Assembly (NCBI RefSeq): GCF_900660615.1
Contig: NZ_LR215023.1
Location: 496,001 to 560,000 of the forward strand
DNA: 64,000 bases
Direction: 5' to 3'
From: Malacoplasma iowae
GTDB lineage: Bacteria; Bacillota_I; Bacilli_A; Mycoplasmatales; Mycoplasmoidaceae
The notes beneath the pieces are model-generated. The model saw nothing but the letters and a program-made list of their open reading frames with translations, had not been told where the DNA came from and made no database searches. The position numbers and the translations under genes are program-made. Below are positions 10,848 to 21,072 of this stretch, in pieces. The first letter of the stretch is position 1. Each line of letters starts with the position of its first letter.

Positions 10848-11944
10848 GTGTTCACTAATAAAAAGATAATGAATATTAGGAGTGCTTATGAAAACTTATA
10901 AACATTTAACAAAAGAAGAAAGATGCTTAATTTATTTTCTTTGAAATAAAGAAAAATATTCTATGAATAAGATTGCAAAAATCTTAAATAAAAACAAATC
11001 AACAATATCAAGAGAATTAAAAAGAAACACATCTTCAACAGGGATTTATTATTCATCAACTGCTCACAAAAAATACATTAGAAGAAAATCAAATTGTCAT
11101 ATGTTTTTTATGTTGAAGTACAAAAACTTCACAGATCTTTTTATTCAAAAATTTAATCCTAAATCTCATGGTGTAGAAGCTACAATTTTTTGAATAAAAG
11201 AAAACTATCCGTTAGTTAAAGTTCCAAGTGCTAGGCAAGTATTTAGATGAATCAATAGCAAGATTTGAAAGATACAAAGAAGAGATTGTTTAAGAAGAAA
11301 ATATGTTAAAGGAAAAAGAAGAAAAATAGGTATATTTTCTAAAATTGATGGAAAATACTGCATTCCTTATAGTCTAAGACCAGAAAAGATAAACAATAGA
11401 AAAGAATTTGGACATTGAGAAGCTGATCTAATAGTTAGTAAAAGGCAAAGTGGTTATTACCACTTATTGACATTAGTGGAAAGAAAAACAAGGTTGGCAA
11501 TTATTAGAAAAATAAAAGGGAAGAACGCAAGATCAATGATGGCTAAAATGTATACCATTATTCGAGATGAAAAACTCCCAATAAAAAGCATCACTGTTGA
11601 TAATGGGTTAGAGTTTCAAATGATGGGAATAACTGCAAAACAATTCAACTTTAAAGTTTATTATTGCCAACCTTATTCTTCATTCCAAAGAGGGTCCAAC
11701 GAGAACATAAATGGGATAGTTAGAAGATGATATAAAAAAGGAACTGACTTCAGTTTAGTAAGTGAAGATAAAATAAAAACTATTGAATGAAAAGTAAACA
11801 ACATCCCAAGAAAAATGTTTGGTTATAAAACAGCTTACCAAATGTATCAAGAAAATATTTAAAACAAAAAAACTCTCAACTTATATTTCAAAGTCGAGAG
11901 TTTAATGTAACATTGAAGTGTTGCACTTCACATGTCAGTTAGGG
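10783..11944 (+). mobile_element. IS30-family insertion sequence, copy 1 (IS1630-like)
   Basis: 1162 bp. The ends are imperfect inverted repeats of about 28 bp: left GCTCGATTGACATGTGAAGT..., right (complement) CCCTAACTGACATGTGAAGT..., sharing a 21-bp identical inner part. One transposase gene fills the element. Near the left end a hairpin (AAGTGC...GCACTT) followed by T-rich sequence could stop transcription from outside; near the right end AAACTCTC/GAGAGTTT (11870-11877/11896-11903) can end the transposase transcript. By eye it differs from copies 2-4 at two bases in the transposase gene. Inserted in paralogue 5 of the surface family, with a 46-bp target duplication. Confidence 0.95.
10888..11862 (+). 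CDS. IS30-family transposase (copy 1)
   Basis: 324 aa, the normal length for IS30 transposases. The N-terminus holds a helix-turn-helix (MNKIAKILNKNKSTISRELKR, which gives the IS30-type start). The catalytic triad is D180 (HWEAD), D238 (VDNG) and E272 (NENING), with 33 residues between the second Asp and the Glu, the DD(33)E pattern of IS30. ATG at 10888 follows TTAGGAGTGCTT. TGA is read as Trp at eight or so places. This copy has Ile in the TIEWK segment where copies 2-4 have Leu. Apparently intact and able to act. Confidence 0.95.
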
Positions 11945-11990
11945 ATGAAATTTATTAAATTACTTAATTTCATATCAGGTGGTATTTCAT
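11945..11990. repeat. Right target duplication of IS copy 1 (46 bp)
   Basis: Identical to 10737-10782; restores the start codon and first 15 codons of paralogue 5. Confidence 0.95.
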
Positions 11991-13603
11991 TATGTTTGGT
12001 AACATCATTGCCATTATCTTTGATGACTAATACTAAAAATTCTGAAACTTCTGTCTTGGGAATTTCAGATTTAGGTGTTCCTGTTTTAAAAGATAATATT
12101 TCATTTACAGGAAATATTAATATTTTATTAAATGGTGATGGAAGAGCTGATGTTGTAAATAAAAATTTGAATAAAATTATTAACTATAATAAAAATTCAA
12201 TGCTAAAAAATCTAGATGAAATAAGCGAGCTTGACTTAAATACATTATCTTTTGAATGTGAAATACTAAATTGAAACAATTGAGGAAATCAAACATTTGA
12301 TGAATGAAAAAATAATGGCGTTTCAAAAGAGGTTACATATAGTGAAAAAGATAAGATTATTTTCCAATCAAAAAATCAATTAAAAAATTTTTTGGAAAAT
12401 AATCTTATTAAACTATTAAATGATCCAAATGTTAAGTTAGCTGATGCAGAGTTTGGTATTAGCAATTTTGGAGATTTATTAATTCCGTTGGTTTCTAATT
12501 CAACAAACACAAGTAATGATAAAATAGTTCTTAAAATACCTTCTAAAAGTATTTTGTTTACTCCTAAAATTAAAATAACTGGTAGTTATGGAATAAAAAG
12601 AGAACGTCAAATTACATCAAAAAATATTTCTTTAGAATGCAATATATCTAATTTTGAATTGATACCTATTACATTTACAGAAAAAGCTAATAATAAAAAA
12701 GATATAATTCTTGATGAAAAACCAAATGATGCAAACAAAATTAACTTGTGAGAACAAATAAATGATAAAAATATTTTTGAAAAATTAAGTTGAATTAAAA
12801 AAGATGTTTTGAATAATGAAAACATAAATAATTCAAATATTAATTTAAGTATGTTTGATCTTAATGTTATTTATGATGATCTTGGATTAAACAAGGATAC
12901 TGATGAAATATTAAAAATAAGAATTCAGTTTATAAATGGTGAATCATCTAGAAGACCATCAAATAGTAATTATAATGGTTTATACAAAATATTAATTGAT
13001 ACTATTAAAAAAAATAACAATAATAATTCTGACTTAAAAATTAAAACATATGAAGTTGTTTCATCTATAAATCAGAATAAAAATACAAACCCATTACAAG
13101 TTAATGTTCCTGATGCTTTCTTGTTAGATACTAATTTGGGTGGTGGTAAATATATGTATATCACTAAAGAATTTTTTGGAAATCAATCTTTTGAAATGGG
13201 TTTTAAAACATATAGTGGTTGGCCTGCACAATTTGTCTTACTTCATAGAAACTTATCAAATGGTAGAATTATTAGTAGTTTCATTAAGAAAATTCATGAT
13301 TCAGCTAAAGCAAAAGGGATTCAAATTTCAAATGGTTTAATATTTATAATTGATCGTGTAAATGTGAATACTTTAATGGGAAAATATTCAAACAATGTAA
13401 GATTAAGAGTTTTACTTAGAAGAGGATTTAAGTTTAAAGATACATTTACATTAGAATTACAAGATAAGAGTGAAACATATAAATACAACACTAAAGGAAA
13501 TACAGGTAGTGTAATATTTGGAATTGATATTTCACCTAAACAAAACGAAGCAGCAATTTGAGGTAATTATTCTAAAACAATAAATGAAATTGTTTTAAAA
13601 TAA
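11945..13603 (+). CDS. Tandem surface-protein family, paralogue 5, start regenerated by IS target duplication
   Basis: 552 aa. The full coding region, with its original ATG (11945), survives because the 46-bp target duplication carries the first 15 codons. Native promoter and ribosome binding site are now 1.2 kb upstream on the far side of the IS, and the transposase terminator lies between. Only GTTAGGG abuts the ATG, too close for a normal ribosome binding site. An in-frame GTG at 11918 inside the IS end would add nine residues. The protein has signal region with ISLC (Cys17), FTGNINILLNGDGR, ILNWNNWG, YNGLYKILID, LQVNVPDAFLLDT and YKYNT blocks. Coding-competent, but expression is doubtful. 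Confidence 0.75.
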
Positions 13604-13653
13604 TTTTAAATTAATGTTGTTTTAATAATTAAATTTAAAAATAAATTTAATGG

Positions 13654-13685
13654 TGCACAATACTTATAGTTTTGTGCATTTTTTA
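13654..13685 (+). terminator. Terminator after paralogue 5
   Basis: Stem TGCACAA (13654-13660) / TTGTGCA (13672-13678), then TTTTTTATT. Confidence 0.75.
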
Positions 13686-13897
13686 TTAAATTAATTAACA
13701 ATACAGATAAATTGTGTTTAATAATGTAAAAGGCAAAACAGAAACACAGATCAATAAATTGATTAATTAAATAAATTAGAAAATAAATTTATTTTTTTCT
13801 AAATATTTTTATTTTTTTTATTTCTAATAATTTTGTTTTTTTATTGTAAAATAAATTAACCTAGAATAGATAATTTATAGCTATGTAAGGGGCAATT

Positions 13898-15718
13898 ATG
13901 AAGTTAAAGAATAAATTATTTGGTTTGCTTTCTGTTGGTGCTGCTGCATCAATTGGTAGTGTGTCTGTTACTATGTTAACTGATTCATTGAAACAAACAA
14001 AATTAAATAATGAAAAAGATAAATCCACCAATGATAATACATCTAAAGACAATGTAACTGAAAATGTTATTAATTCATCATTAAGTAAAACATCATCTGA
14101 CATTGTAAATGGTGCACCTGCTATCACTAATGATCTATTAGTAATAAAGGCAAATAATTTAAATAAAGTTCAAAACAAAAATGAATTTTTAAACAAAACA
14201 TTTAGCATTAGAACTTATGAACAATTTGTTAATAAAAAAAATTTAAGAAAAGATTTAATGTTTTATTTAAATTCTTTATGGAAATCTAATGGTAAAAAGT
14301 TTGCTATGACTTTTGTTACTGAACCAACTATTAGTGTTGCTAGTGATTACACTAGAAATGTGAATCTTAATGTAAAAATTAAATTAACTAATTTATTGCC
14401 TTCAACAACAAGTTTTAATTTTGATAATTATAGCCTTGAAATTGCTCCAAATAGTTTTGCATATTTTGAATTAAGAGTAGATAACTCTCCTTTTAAATTA
14501 ACTATTAATTCTTTTAATAATAGATTTTTCTTAGGTGTTAAATTTGATTCTATTATTGTGAATTGTTATGATAAGCAAAATAGAAAAATAAAATCATATA
14601 AATTAAAAGATTTCACTTTTACTCCTAAGAACTTCTCATACATATTTTTAAGTGAATTTTCGGGTTTAACAAATCAGTTAAACTATAGACAACTTTATGA
14701 TGATGATAATTTTGATCTTTATAGAAGTAAATTAACAAATAAAGAGATTGCCAATAATATATCTTTATATGCTTATGAACAACAAAATTTAATAATGGCA
14801 TCATTAAGAGCAGCAGATAAAGTTTTTGAAAGTATTTCAAGAAATCCTAAACTAGATGTTTTTTTAAATGATACAGGTTCAAGTATTTCGTATTTATTAA
14901 CACAATTAAAAATAATTCCAGCAGAATTACAAGGTCTTGTAACAGATTTAATTAGCAATGATAAAACCGTTATTCAAGTTATTCAAGATAATAGAAATAC
15001 AATTGAGAAATTTGCATTATCTATATTAGGAAATGACCCATTCTTTTCAGGTTTAATTACAAGTGTTTTAGATAAAATAAAACCAAATATGACTCCTGAA
15101 GAAAGAGAAGAATTCTTTTCATTATTAGAAGTAATTCCAGGAGATTTATCTTTTATTAAATCAATTCTTGGGAAAATATTTGATAGTGGAAAAACTTTTG
15201 ATATTATAGTTGATTTACTTTTAAATTCTTCAGATGAAATAAAGGATTTAATTAAAGGTGTTCCTTTTGTTTCAGAAATATTAGATTTTTTAAAAAATAC
15301 TTTTATTAAATTTAATGGCAACCCAGAAGTTCTTTCAGTTTTTGCTCAAGATAAAGAATCAATTATAAAATTATTAAAAACATTTTTATCAAGTAGTGGT
15401 ATGGCATTACCTCAAACATTCTGATTCTACTTTGATCAACTATTCACTAACAATTCAAATTTTAATGTTGATAAACTTAAATATTTATTTCAAACTACAT
15501 TTGTTGGATTTACAAGATATTTTTTAACTTCAATTACAACATCTGGCAATTTTGTTAAAAATGTTGAATATAATTATGAAAAAAACACAGTTAGTTTTAA
15601 ATATGAATTTGTTTGAACTTTAACTAAAGACTATTTGTGAAGTATTCTACCATTAAAGAACATTTTACCAAGTTATATTGGTATTCAAGGTTTCCCTTTT
15701 AAAATACCAACTAAATAA
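13898..15718 (+). pseudogene. Large exported protein, N-terminal part, interrupted by in-frame TAA
   Basis: The ATG at 13898 after AAGGGG opens a 606-residue frame that ends at TAA 15716-15718; the same frame continues without another stop to 16459 (854 codons in all). The N-terminus is a signal or anchor (KLKNKLFGLLSVGAAASIGS) with no lipobox Cys, then a Ser/Asn/Lys-rich linker, a beta-rich region, and helical segments around residues 350-500. No recognised domain. It differs in sequence from the five preceding paralogues, though the upstream region has a similar T-run plus TAAAAT box (13847-13852). I read this as one gene broken by a recent nonsense mutation; a sequencing error or two adjacent genes are the alternatives. 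Confidence 0.65.
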
Positions 15719-16459
15719 GTAACAGATGTTTTATTTGACTATATTAGATTTACAAAGAATGATAGAGTTGTGTTCACATATGAAGCTATAAATCAACCTT
15801 TATGAGCTAAACCAAAACTTGTTGATGGTATGTATTATTTTGGTTATACAATTCCACACAAATTAAAAGTGTGATTAGATTGACCAGGTGGATATAATTC
15901 TATTGCAGGACAATTCCATTGATTTATTGGACAATGAAATGCAGCAAGTGATATCACATATTATGCTTTATCACAGCAACACGAAGTATTGCAAACAATG
16001 TCTTTTTATGACAAAAATAAAGTACTTGGTGATTCTCAATATTATGGTGATGATGTTTACATGGATAAACTCCAATTTAAATGAAACCCAATTACAAATG
16101 ATTTAAAATGAGCTACACGATCTAGCTTAGCTCGTGAAACTTTAAGAAGATATGATGTTTATACAGCAGATCTTACAAATAGACACCAATATATATGATC
16201 AACAAGCTTAAAAATAGCTGAAAATAAATTAGATGATTTGGTTAATAAATATGTTTGGGTTAATGATAATGTTAAAAATGACCCAAGACTTCAACCAATT
16301 GTTTATTTACATCCTATTGTGGATTTAAGATTAAGATATTTATCAACTCAAATTCTAAGTGTTTTTGTTTTTGAGGCTGTGGTAATGTTCCCATATGATG
16401 TTATGAATGTTGATACTGGTGCTACAGGAAATGTTTTCAAAATTTCCTTCACATTATAA
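15719..16459 (+). pseudogene. Large exported protein, C-terminal part after the in-frame TAA
   Basis: 246 codons in the same frame as the upstream part, with TGA used as Trp at many positions (for example KVWLDWPGG and HWFIGQW), which indicates a coding history. No start codon with a ribosome binding site lies just after the TAA; the first usable ATG in frame is well inside (about 15828). The end is TAA at 16457-16459. Aromatic-rich and without a clear membrane anchor. Without readthrough or reinitiation this part is not made. Confidence 0.6.
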
Positions 16460-16538
16460 AACAAGATAGTATTTTATAGGTTTGTTTTTTATTTTTAGTG
16501 ATATATAATTATAAGTATAGATAGTTTTAAGGATTTAT

Positions 16539-17243
16539 ATGCAAAATATAAGCGAAGCAAAAGTTAAAAAATATTCGATTGTCTCTTATGGACTTGGGTC
16601 AGCTTTTATAATGCTTTCTGGTTTAGTTATTGGGCTATGAATTATATTAGGTCCAAGATTCAACGAAATATTTACAGCTAAAGATACTGATTCGTTAAGT
16701 GGTGGTATTTTCTACTCAGCTGTAGTTTGTACTGGGTTATGAGTTTTATTACTTGTATTATTAGTATTCTTTGTTATTTATTACAATAAAATTTCTAGAA
16801 GTTTTCAAAATCAAGATTTTGAAATGCCTGATATGAGAAAAGATCCTGGACAACAACAAAATCCTAATCCTGTTGTTGTAAACATTAATAATCCTAATCC
16901 TTTATTAAACAACAATAGACCAAATAATGGGCCTGGTCCAAATTTAGGTCCAATGAACCAACAAAGACCTATGCCAAATGGTCCACAAGGTCCAAGACCA
17001 TTATTAAATGGTAACCCTCAAGGACCAAGACCTATGCCAAATGTTCCACAAGGTCCAAGACCAATGGGCCCACAACCACAACCAGGGTTTAGACCAGCTC
17101 CACAATTATCTGGTCCAAGACCAATGGGTCCAAGTCCTCAAGGACCAAGACCTATGCCAAATGGTCCACAAGGTCCAAGACCAATGGGTCCGCCAATGGG
17201 GCCACAACGTCCACCTGTTCCACCAAGACCTGGTAATAGATAA
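16539..17243 (+). CDS. Two-TM protein with collagen-like Pro/Gly-rich tail
   Basis: 234 aa; ATG 16539 with AAGGA 7 bases upstream. Two hydrophobic segments (about residues 15-37 and 57-80, each using TGA as Trp) are followed by a long tail from about residue 95 made of Pro, Gly, Asn, Gln, Arg and Met, with repeats of GPQGPRPMPN and GPRPMGP. The repeats are visible in the DNA as repeated CCACAAGGTCCAAGACC units (16980-17200). Proline-rich proteins occur in the attachment organelles of the pneumoniae group, so a structural or adhesion role is plausible, but no homologue can be named. IS copy 2 sits in the terminator hairpin just after the gene. Confidence 0.75.
16977..17213. repeat. Degenerate tandem repeat coding the collagen-like tail
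   Basis: Several units built on GGTCCACAAGGTCCAAGACC, each followed by ATGCCAAATG or ATGGG. Prone to length change by slippage or recombination. Confidence 0.7.
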
Positions 17244-17254
17244 AATGTTATTAA

Positions 17255-17281
17255 AAAGAAGTTTTTTAAAAAAACTTCTTT
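17255..17281. repeat. Left target duplication of IS copy 2 (27 bp palindrome)
   Basis: Equals 18444-18470. Two 13-bp arms (AAAGAAGTTTTTT / AAAAAACTTCTTT) around one base. It is the terminator hairpin of the gene ending at 17243. Confidence 0.95.
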
Positions 17282-18443
17282 GCTCGATTGACATGTGAAG
17301 TGCAACACTCAAAAAAGAGTGTGCACTTCATTTGTTTTGTTTGTAAGTGTTCACTAATAAAAAGATAATGAATATTAGGAGTGCTTATGAAAACTTATAA
17401 ACATTTAACAAAAGAAGAAAGATGCTTAATTTATTTTCTTTGAAATAAAGAAAAATATTCTATGAATAAGATTGCAAAAATCTTAAATAAAAACAAATCA
17501 ACAATATCAAGAGAATTAAAAAGAAACACATCTTCAACAGGGATTTATTATTCATCAACTGCTCACAAAAAATACATTAGAAGAAAATCAAATTGTCATA
17601 TGTTTTTTATGTTGAAGTACAAAAACTTCACAGATCTTTTTATTCAAAAATTTAATCCTAAATCTCATGGTGTAGAAGCTACAATTTTTTGAATAAAAGA
17701 AAACTATCCGTTAGTTAAAGTTCCAAGTGCTAGGCAAGTATTTAGATGAATCAATAGCAAGATTTGAAAGATACAAAGAAGAGATTGTTTAAGAAGAAAA
17801 TATGTTAAAGGAAAAAGAAGAAAAATAGGTATATTTTCTAAAATTGATGGAAAATACTGCATTCCTTATAGTCTAAGACCAGAAAAGATAAACAATAGAA
17901 AAGAATTTGGACATTGAGAAGCTGATCTAATAGTTAGTAAAAGGCAAAGTGGTTATTACCACTTATTGACATTAGTGGAAAGAAAAACAAGGTTGGCAAT
18001 TATTAGAAAAATAAAAGGGAAGAACGCTAGATCAATGATGGCTAAAATGTATACCATTATTCGAGATGAAAAACTCCCAATAAAAAGCATCACTGTTGAT
18101 AATGGGTTAGAGTTTCAAATGATGGGAATAACTGCAAAACAATTCAACTTTAAAGTTTATTATTGCCAACCTTATTCTTCATTCCAAAGAGGGTCCAACG
18201 AGAACATAAATGGGATAGTTAGAAGATGATATAAAAAAGGAACTGACTTCAGTTTAGTAAGTGAAGATAAAATAAAAACTCTTGAATGAAAAGTAAACAA
18301 CATCCCAAGAAAAATGTTTGGTTATAAAACAGCTTACCAAATGTATCAAGAAAATATTTAAAACAAAAAAACTCTCAACTTATATTTCAAAGTCGAGAGT
18401 TTAATGTAACATTGAAGTGTTGCACTTCACATGTCAGTTAGGG
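17282..18443 (+). mobile_element. IS30-family insertion sequence, copy 2
   Basis: 1162 bp, same ends and contents as copy 1. Inserted in a terminator hairpin, which is duplicated whole on both sides, so the upstream gene keeps a stem and the original T run stays on the right. Confidence 0.95.
17387..18361 (+). CDS. IS30-family transposase (copy 2)
   Basis: 324 aa with intact helix-turn-helix and DD(33)E triad (D180, D238, E272). Differs from copy 1 at one residue (Leu for Ile in the TLEWK segment). No internal true stop codon. Confidence 0.95.
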
Positions 18444-18477
18444 AAAGAAGTTTTTTAAAAAAACTTCTTTTTTTATT
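18444..18477 (+). terminator. Right target duplication of IS copy 2, a terminator hairpin
   Basis: 27-bp perfect palindrome (18444-18470) followed by TTTTATTTATT. In the unoccupied site this was the terminator of the Pro-rich gene. Confidence 0.85.
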
Positions 18478-18517
18478 TATTATTATATAATCTTTGAAAT
18501 ATTAGTTGGGAGTAACT

Positions 18518-20293
18518 GTGTCTATTGTTAATAAAATTTTTAGTGAAAAAATCGATGCTAACGTCAATGATTTTTATGCTAAACAAAATATGTGAAAATT
18601 ATCTGCTAAAGTAGTTATTCCAACATTACTGCTAACTCTTTTATTTGGAATTTATATTTTTATAGATCAATTACTAATGATTTATCTTATCCCAAAAATG
18701 GGAATTGACTATTATCAAAAATATTTTGACTCGCTTAATGTTCCTATATTAAATCAAATGGATGTTATAGTAAATAAACTTCGTAGCGATAATATTCAAC
18801 AAAGTTCTTGAGGTTTTACTTTGTTTAATAATCAAAACTTTATAAGTTATGCTGCAAGTTTAATTGGGATATTTAATTTAATTGTTATATCTTTTGGTTA
18901 TCTTATAAGTACAGGTGCTTCAGTTTTATATAGTAGAGCATATGCTAAAAAAGATCATTATCAAAGAGATAAAGTTTATCAAACTTCATTTTATTCAACT
19001 ATTATTTTTTCTCTTTTTGCTACTGTCTTAATGATTTTTATTCAACAACCTATATTGTCTGCAATTATTCCTGTAGGTGAAAAATATAACTATGTTTTTC
19101 CCAACAGTGAAGTACAAAATTCACTTAGCTCAATTCCTGATGCACAACAAACAATAACTTCATATGTTAAATATTATTACTCTGGCTCAATTAAACAAAC
19201 GGGGAGCTATTTATACTTTTTAAACTCAACAATTATTTTTATGTGTTTATCTAATCTATTTTCTTTCTTTTTGAGAAGTGAGGGAAAAAATATTTGAATT
19301 ACATTTATAGCAATTTTTGCAAATATGTTTAATATTGTTTTGGATGTAATATTAATTTATTCTAAACTTGGTGTAATAGGTTCTGGGATTGCAACTTTTA
19401 TTAGTTTTATGATGAATTGTTTCGGATTAATAATTTATATTATTATTCTTCAAAAAAAGTCTGCAACAAACGTGAATTTTGTTGTTTTAAAACAATTTAG
19501 GATTAATTTTAAAATACTTATTATTTCAATATCTTTAGGATCTGGCACATTTTTAAGAGAGATTTCTTTAGCTGTTGCTAATGTTGTTTACTTAACAGTT
19601 TTATATAGTACATTTAATGCAATAACTAATGGGCCAATTGCTTTAGGCATATTGACTAAATTAGTTGCAACTCCTTTATATAATCTTTTATTTTTTGCTA
19701 TTTTTGGGATTGTTGATGGAATGAGACCTATTCTTTCATATAATTATGCAAACAAAGAATATAATAGGGTTAAAAAAGCTTATTGAATTGGAACACTTTA
19801 TGGAATTATTTATTCTTTAATGGTTAATGTTTTGATATTTTCATCATTAGCATCAGATACTGTATTAAACTTTTTTGCACCAGTTCAAGATGGAGAAAAA
19901 AACCAAGCAACAAAAATGCTTATTGTATTATTGATGTCTATGATGTTTCAAATGCCATTTATTAGTTTGTCTGTTGGTGGGTTGAGTTTGTTTCAATCAA
20001 CTGGTAAAAATTTTATGAATTTTTTATTATCCTTAATGCAAGGTAGTATAACTTTTTATCCAGTAATTTATTCAATGAGTGCTATTGCTAAACATTTTGA
20101 TAGTTATTTCCTTATGATGTTTACAGGATTTTTAAATATTGCTTTATCATCGTTAATTATCTTTTTTTCAACAATTATTTACATTTATCAATACATGGGC
20201 AAAAAAGAAAAAAATAATGATCCAGCAGCTTCATTAAATAAACAAATTAAAAAACTTGAAGATATTTTAAAAGTTAATAAAAATAAAATTTAA
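18518..20293 (+). CDS. MATE family efflux transporter
   Basis: 591 aa, polytopic membrane protein of the multidrug and toxin extrusion type, expected to export cationic compounds with a Na+ or H+ gradient. About twelve hydrophobic segments, with conserved stretches such as LISTGASVLYSRAYAKKD, GVIGSGIATFIS and an IVDGMRPILSYNYANK motif typical of the second half of MATE proteins. Longer than the usual ~450 aa because of an external insert (about residues 160-230). Start is GTG 18518, chosen because GGGAG lies 6 bases upstream and no better start is present. TGA reads as Trp at four or more sites. Substrate unknown. A weak hairpin follows at 20308-20348. Confidence 0.85.
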
Positions 20294-20307
20294 TAACTCT
20301 TTTTATC

Positions 20308-20348
20308 AACAATATTATTTTTTTTAAAAAATTAAAATTAATATTGTT
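20308..20348 (+). terminator. Possible terminator after the MATE gene
   Basis: AACAATATTA (20308-20317) and TAATATTGTT (20339-20348), 21-base T/A-rich loop, no strong T run after it. Confidence 0.4.
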
Positions 20349-20453
20349 ATATTTGATATTAATATATAGGTTATAAACTATCATAATTGTGAAAAAGTAA
20401 ATTTTTACAATATAATAATTATTAGTAACTTTTATTGTCACATAGGATTTACG

Positions 20454-20963
20454 ATGGATTACAAACAAATAATTATTAACGAATTAAAAAAATTAAATTT
20501 AAAACTTGGAATTGCAGAATCTGTTACTGGTGGTATGATTTCTTCAGCACTTGTTGATGTCCCAGGGTCATCTAAAGTATTTAAAGGTTCTGTAGTTTCA
20601 TATACTCCAGAAGCTAAAAATAAACTACTTGGAATTGACATTGACTTAATTGAAAAGTATGGTGAAGTATCTCCACAGATAGCTAAAGAAATGGCTTTAG
20701 CAATTAGAAATAAATTGAAAACAGATTTTTCTATTGCAGTAACAGGTCACGCTGGTCCTTTTAGTGACTCTGAAGAAAAGAAATGCTTAGTTTATTTTTG
20801 TATCATTGTTATTGATAAAGCATATGAATTTGAAATGATTTCAAACGATGAAGGAAGAACAACTAATAGAATAACTATTGCTTCAAAAATAATTGAAGAG
20901 TTATTTAAGCTAATATATAAAGTTAAATCAGAAAGCAAAATAATAAATAATTCAGAACTTTAG
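20454..20963 (+). CDS. cinA: CinA C-terminal domain protein (NMN deamidase type)
   Basis: 169-aa stand-alone CinA domain, the PncC-type that removes the amide of nicotinamide mononucleotide. Motifs: AESVTGGMISS near the N-terminus, GSSKVFKGSVVSY, VSPQIAKEMA, and AVTGHAGP. It lacks the N-terminal MoaB-like domain of full-length CinA, as in other short versions. ATG at 20454 follows AGGA. It lies immediately upstream of recA, the common Firmicutes/Mollicutes gene order, but a terminator separates them here. Confidence 0.9.
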   Translation: MDYKQIIINELKKLNLKLGIAESVTGGMISSALVDVPGSSKVFKGSVVSYTPEAKNKLLGIDIDLIEKYGEVSPQIAKEMALAIRNKLKTDFSIAVTGHAGPFSDSEEKKCLVYFCIIVIDKAYEFEMISNDEGRTTNRITIASKIIEELFKLIYKVKSESKIINNSEL

Positions 20964-20969
20964 TTTAAT

Positions 20970-21000
20970 AAAACTATCTTTTGATAGTTTTATTTTTATT
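20970..21000 (+). terminator. Terminator after cinA
   Basis: Perfect 9-bp stem AAAACTATC (20970-20978) / GATAGTTTT (20983-20991), then TATTTTTATT. Confidence 0.85.
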
Positions 21001-21072
21001 AATTTTTTAAAAATTTATTTTTTATTTGTTAGTTTCTCCTAAAAATATCTATTTATATAGTGGAGGGTTCAA

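Noticed and set aside
10963-11730. Two separate short genes inside each IS copy
   Set aside because: They are pieces of one 324-aa transposase split only if TGA is taken as stop; with TGA as Trp the frame is continuous.
2655-13603. Invertible promoters as in M. penetrans P35 genes
   Set aside because: No inverted repeats flanking the promoter boxes were found; the only hairpins are terminators and one short palindrome.
16977-17213. CRISPR array
   Set aside because: The repeats are coding, in frame, degenerate and without unique spacers; no cas genes are present in the window.
20274-20468. Minus-strand frame of about 64 codons
   Set aside because: Overlaps the end of the MATE gene, the terminator and the cinA start; composition is Ile/Asn/Tyr noise typical of A+T-rich DNA.
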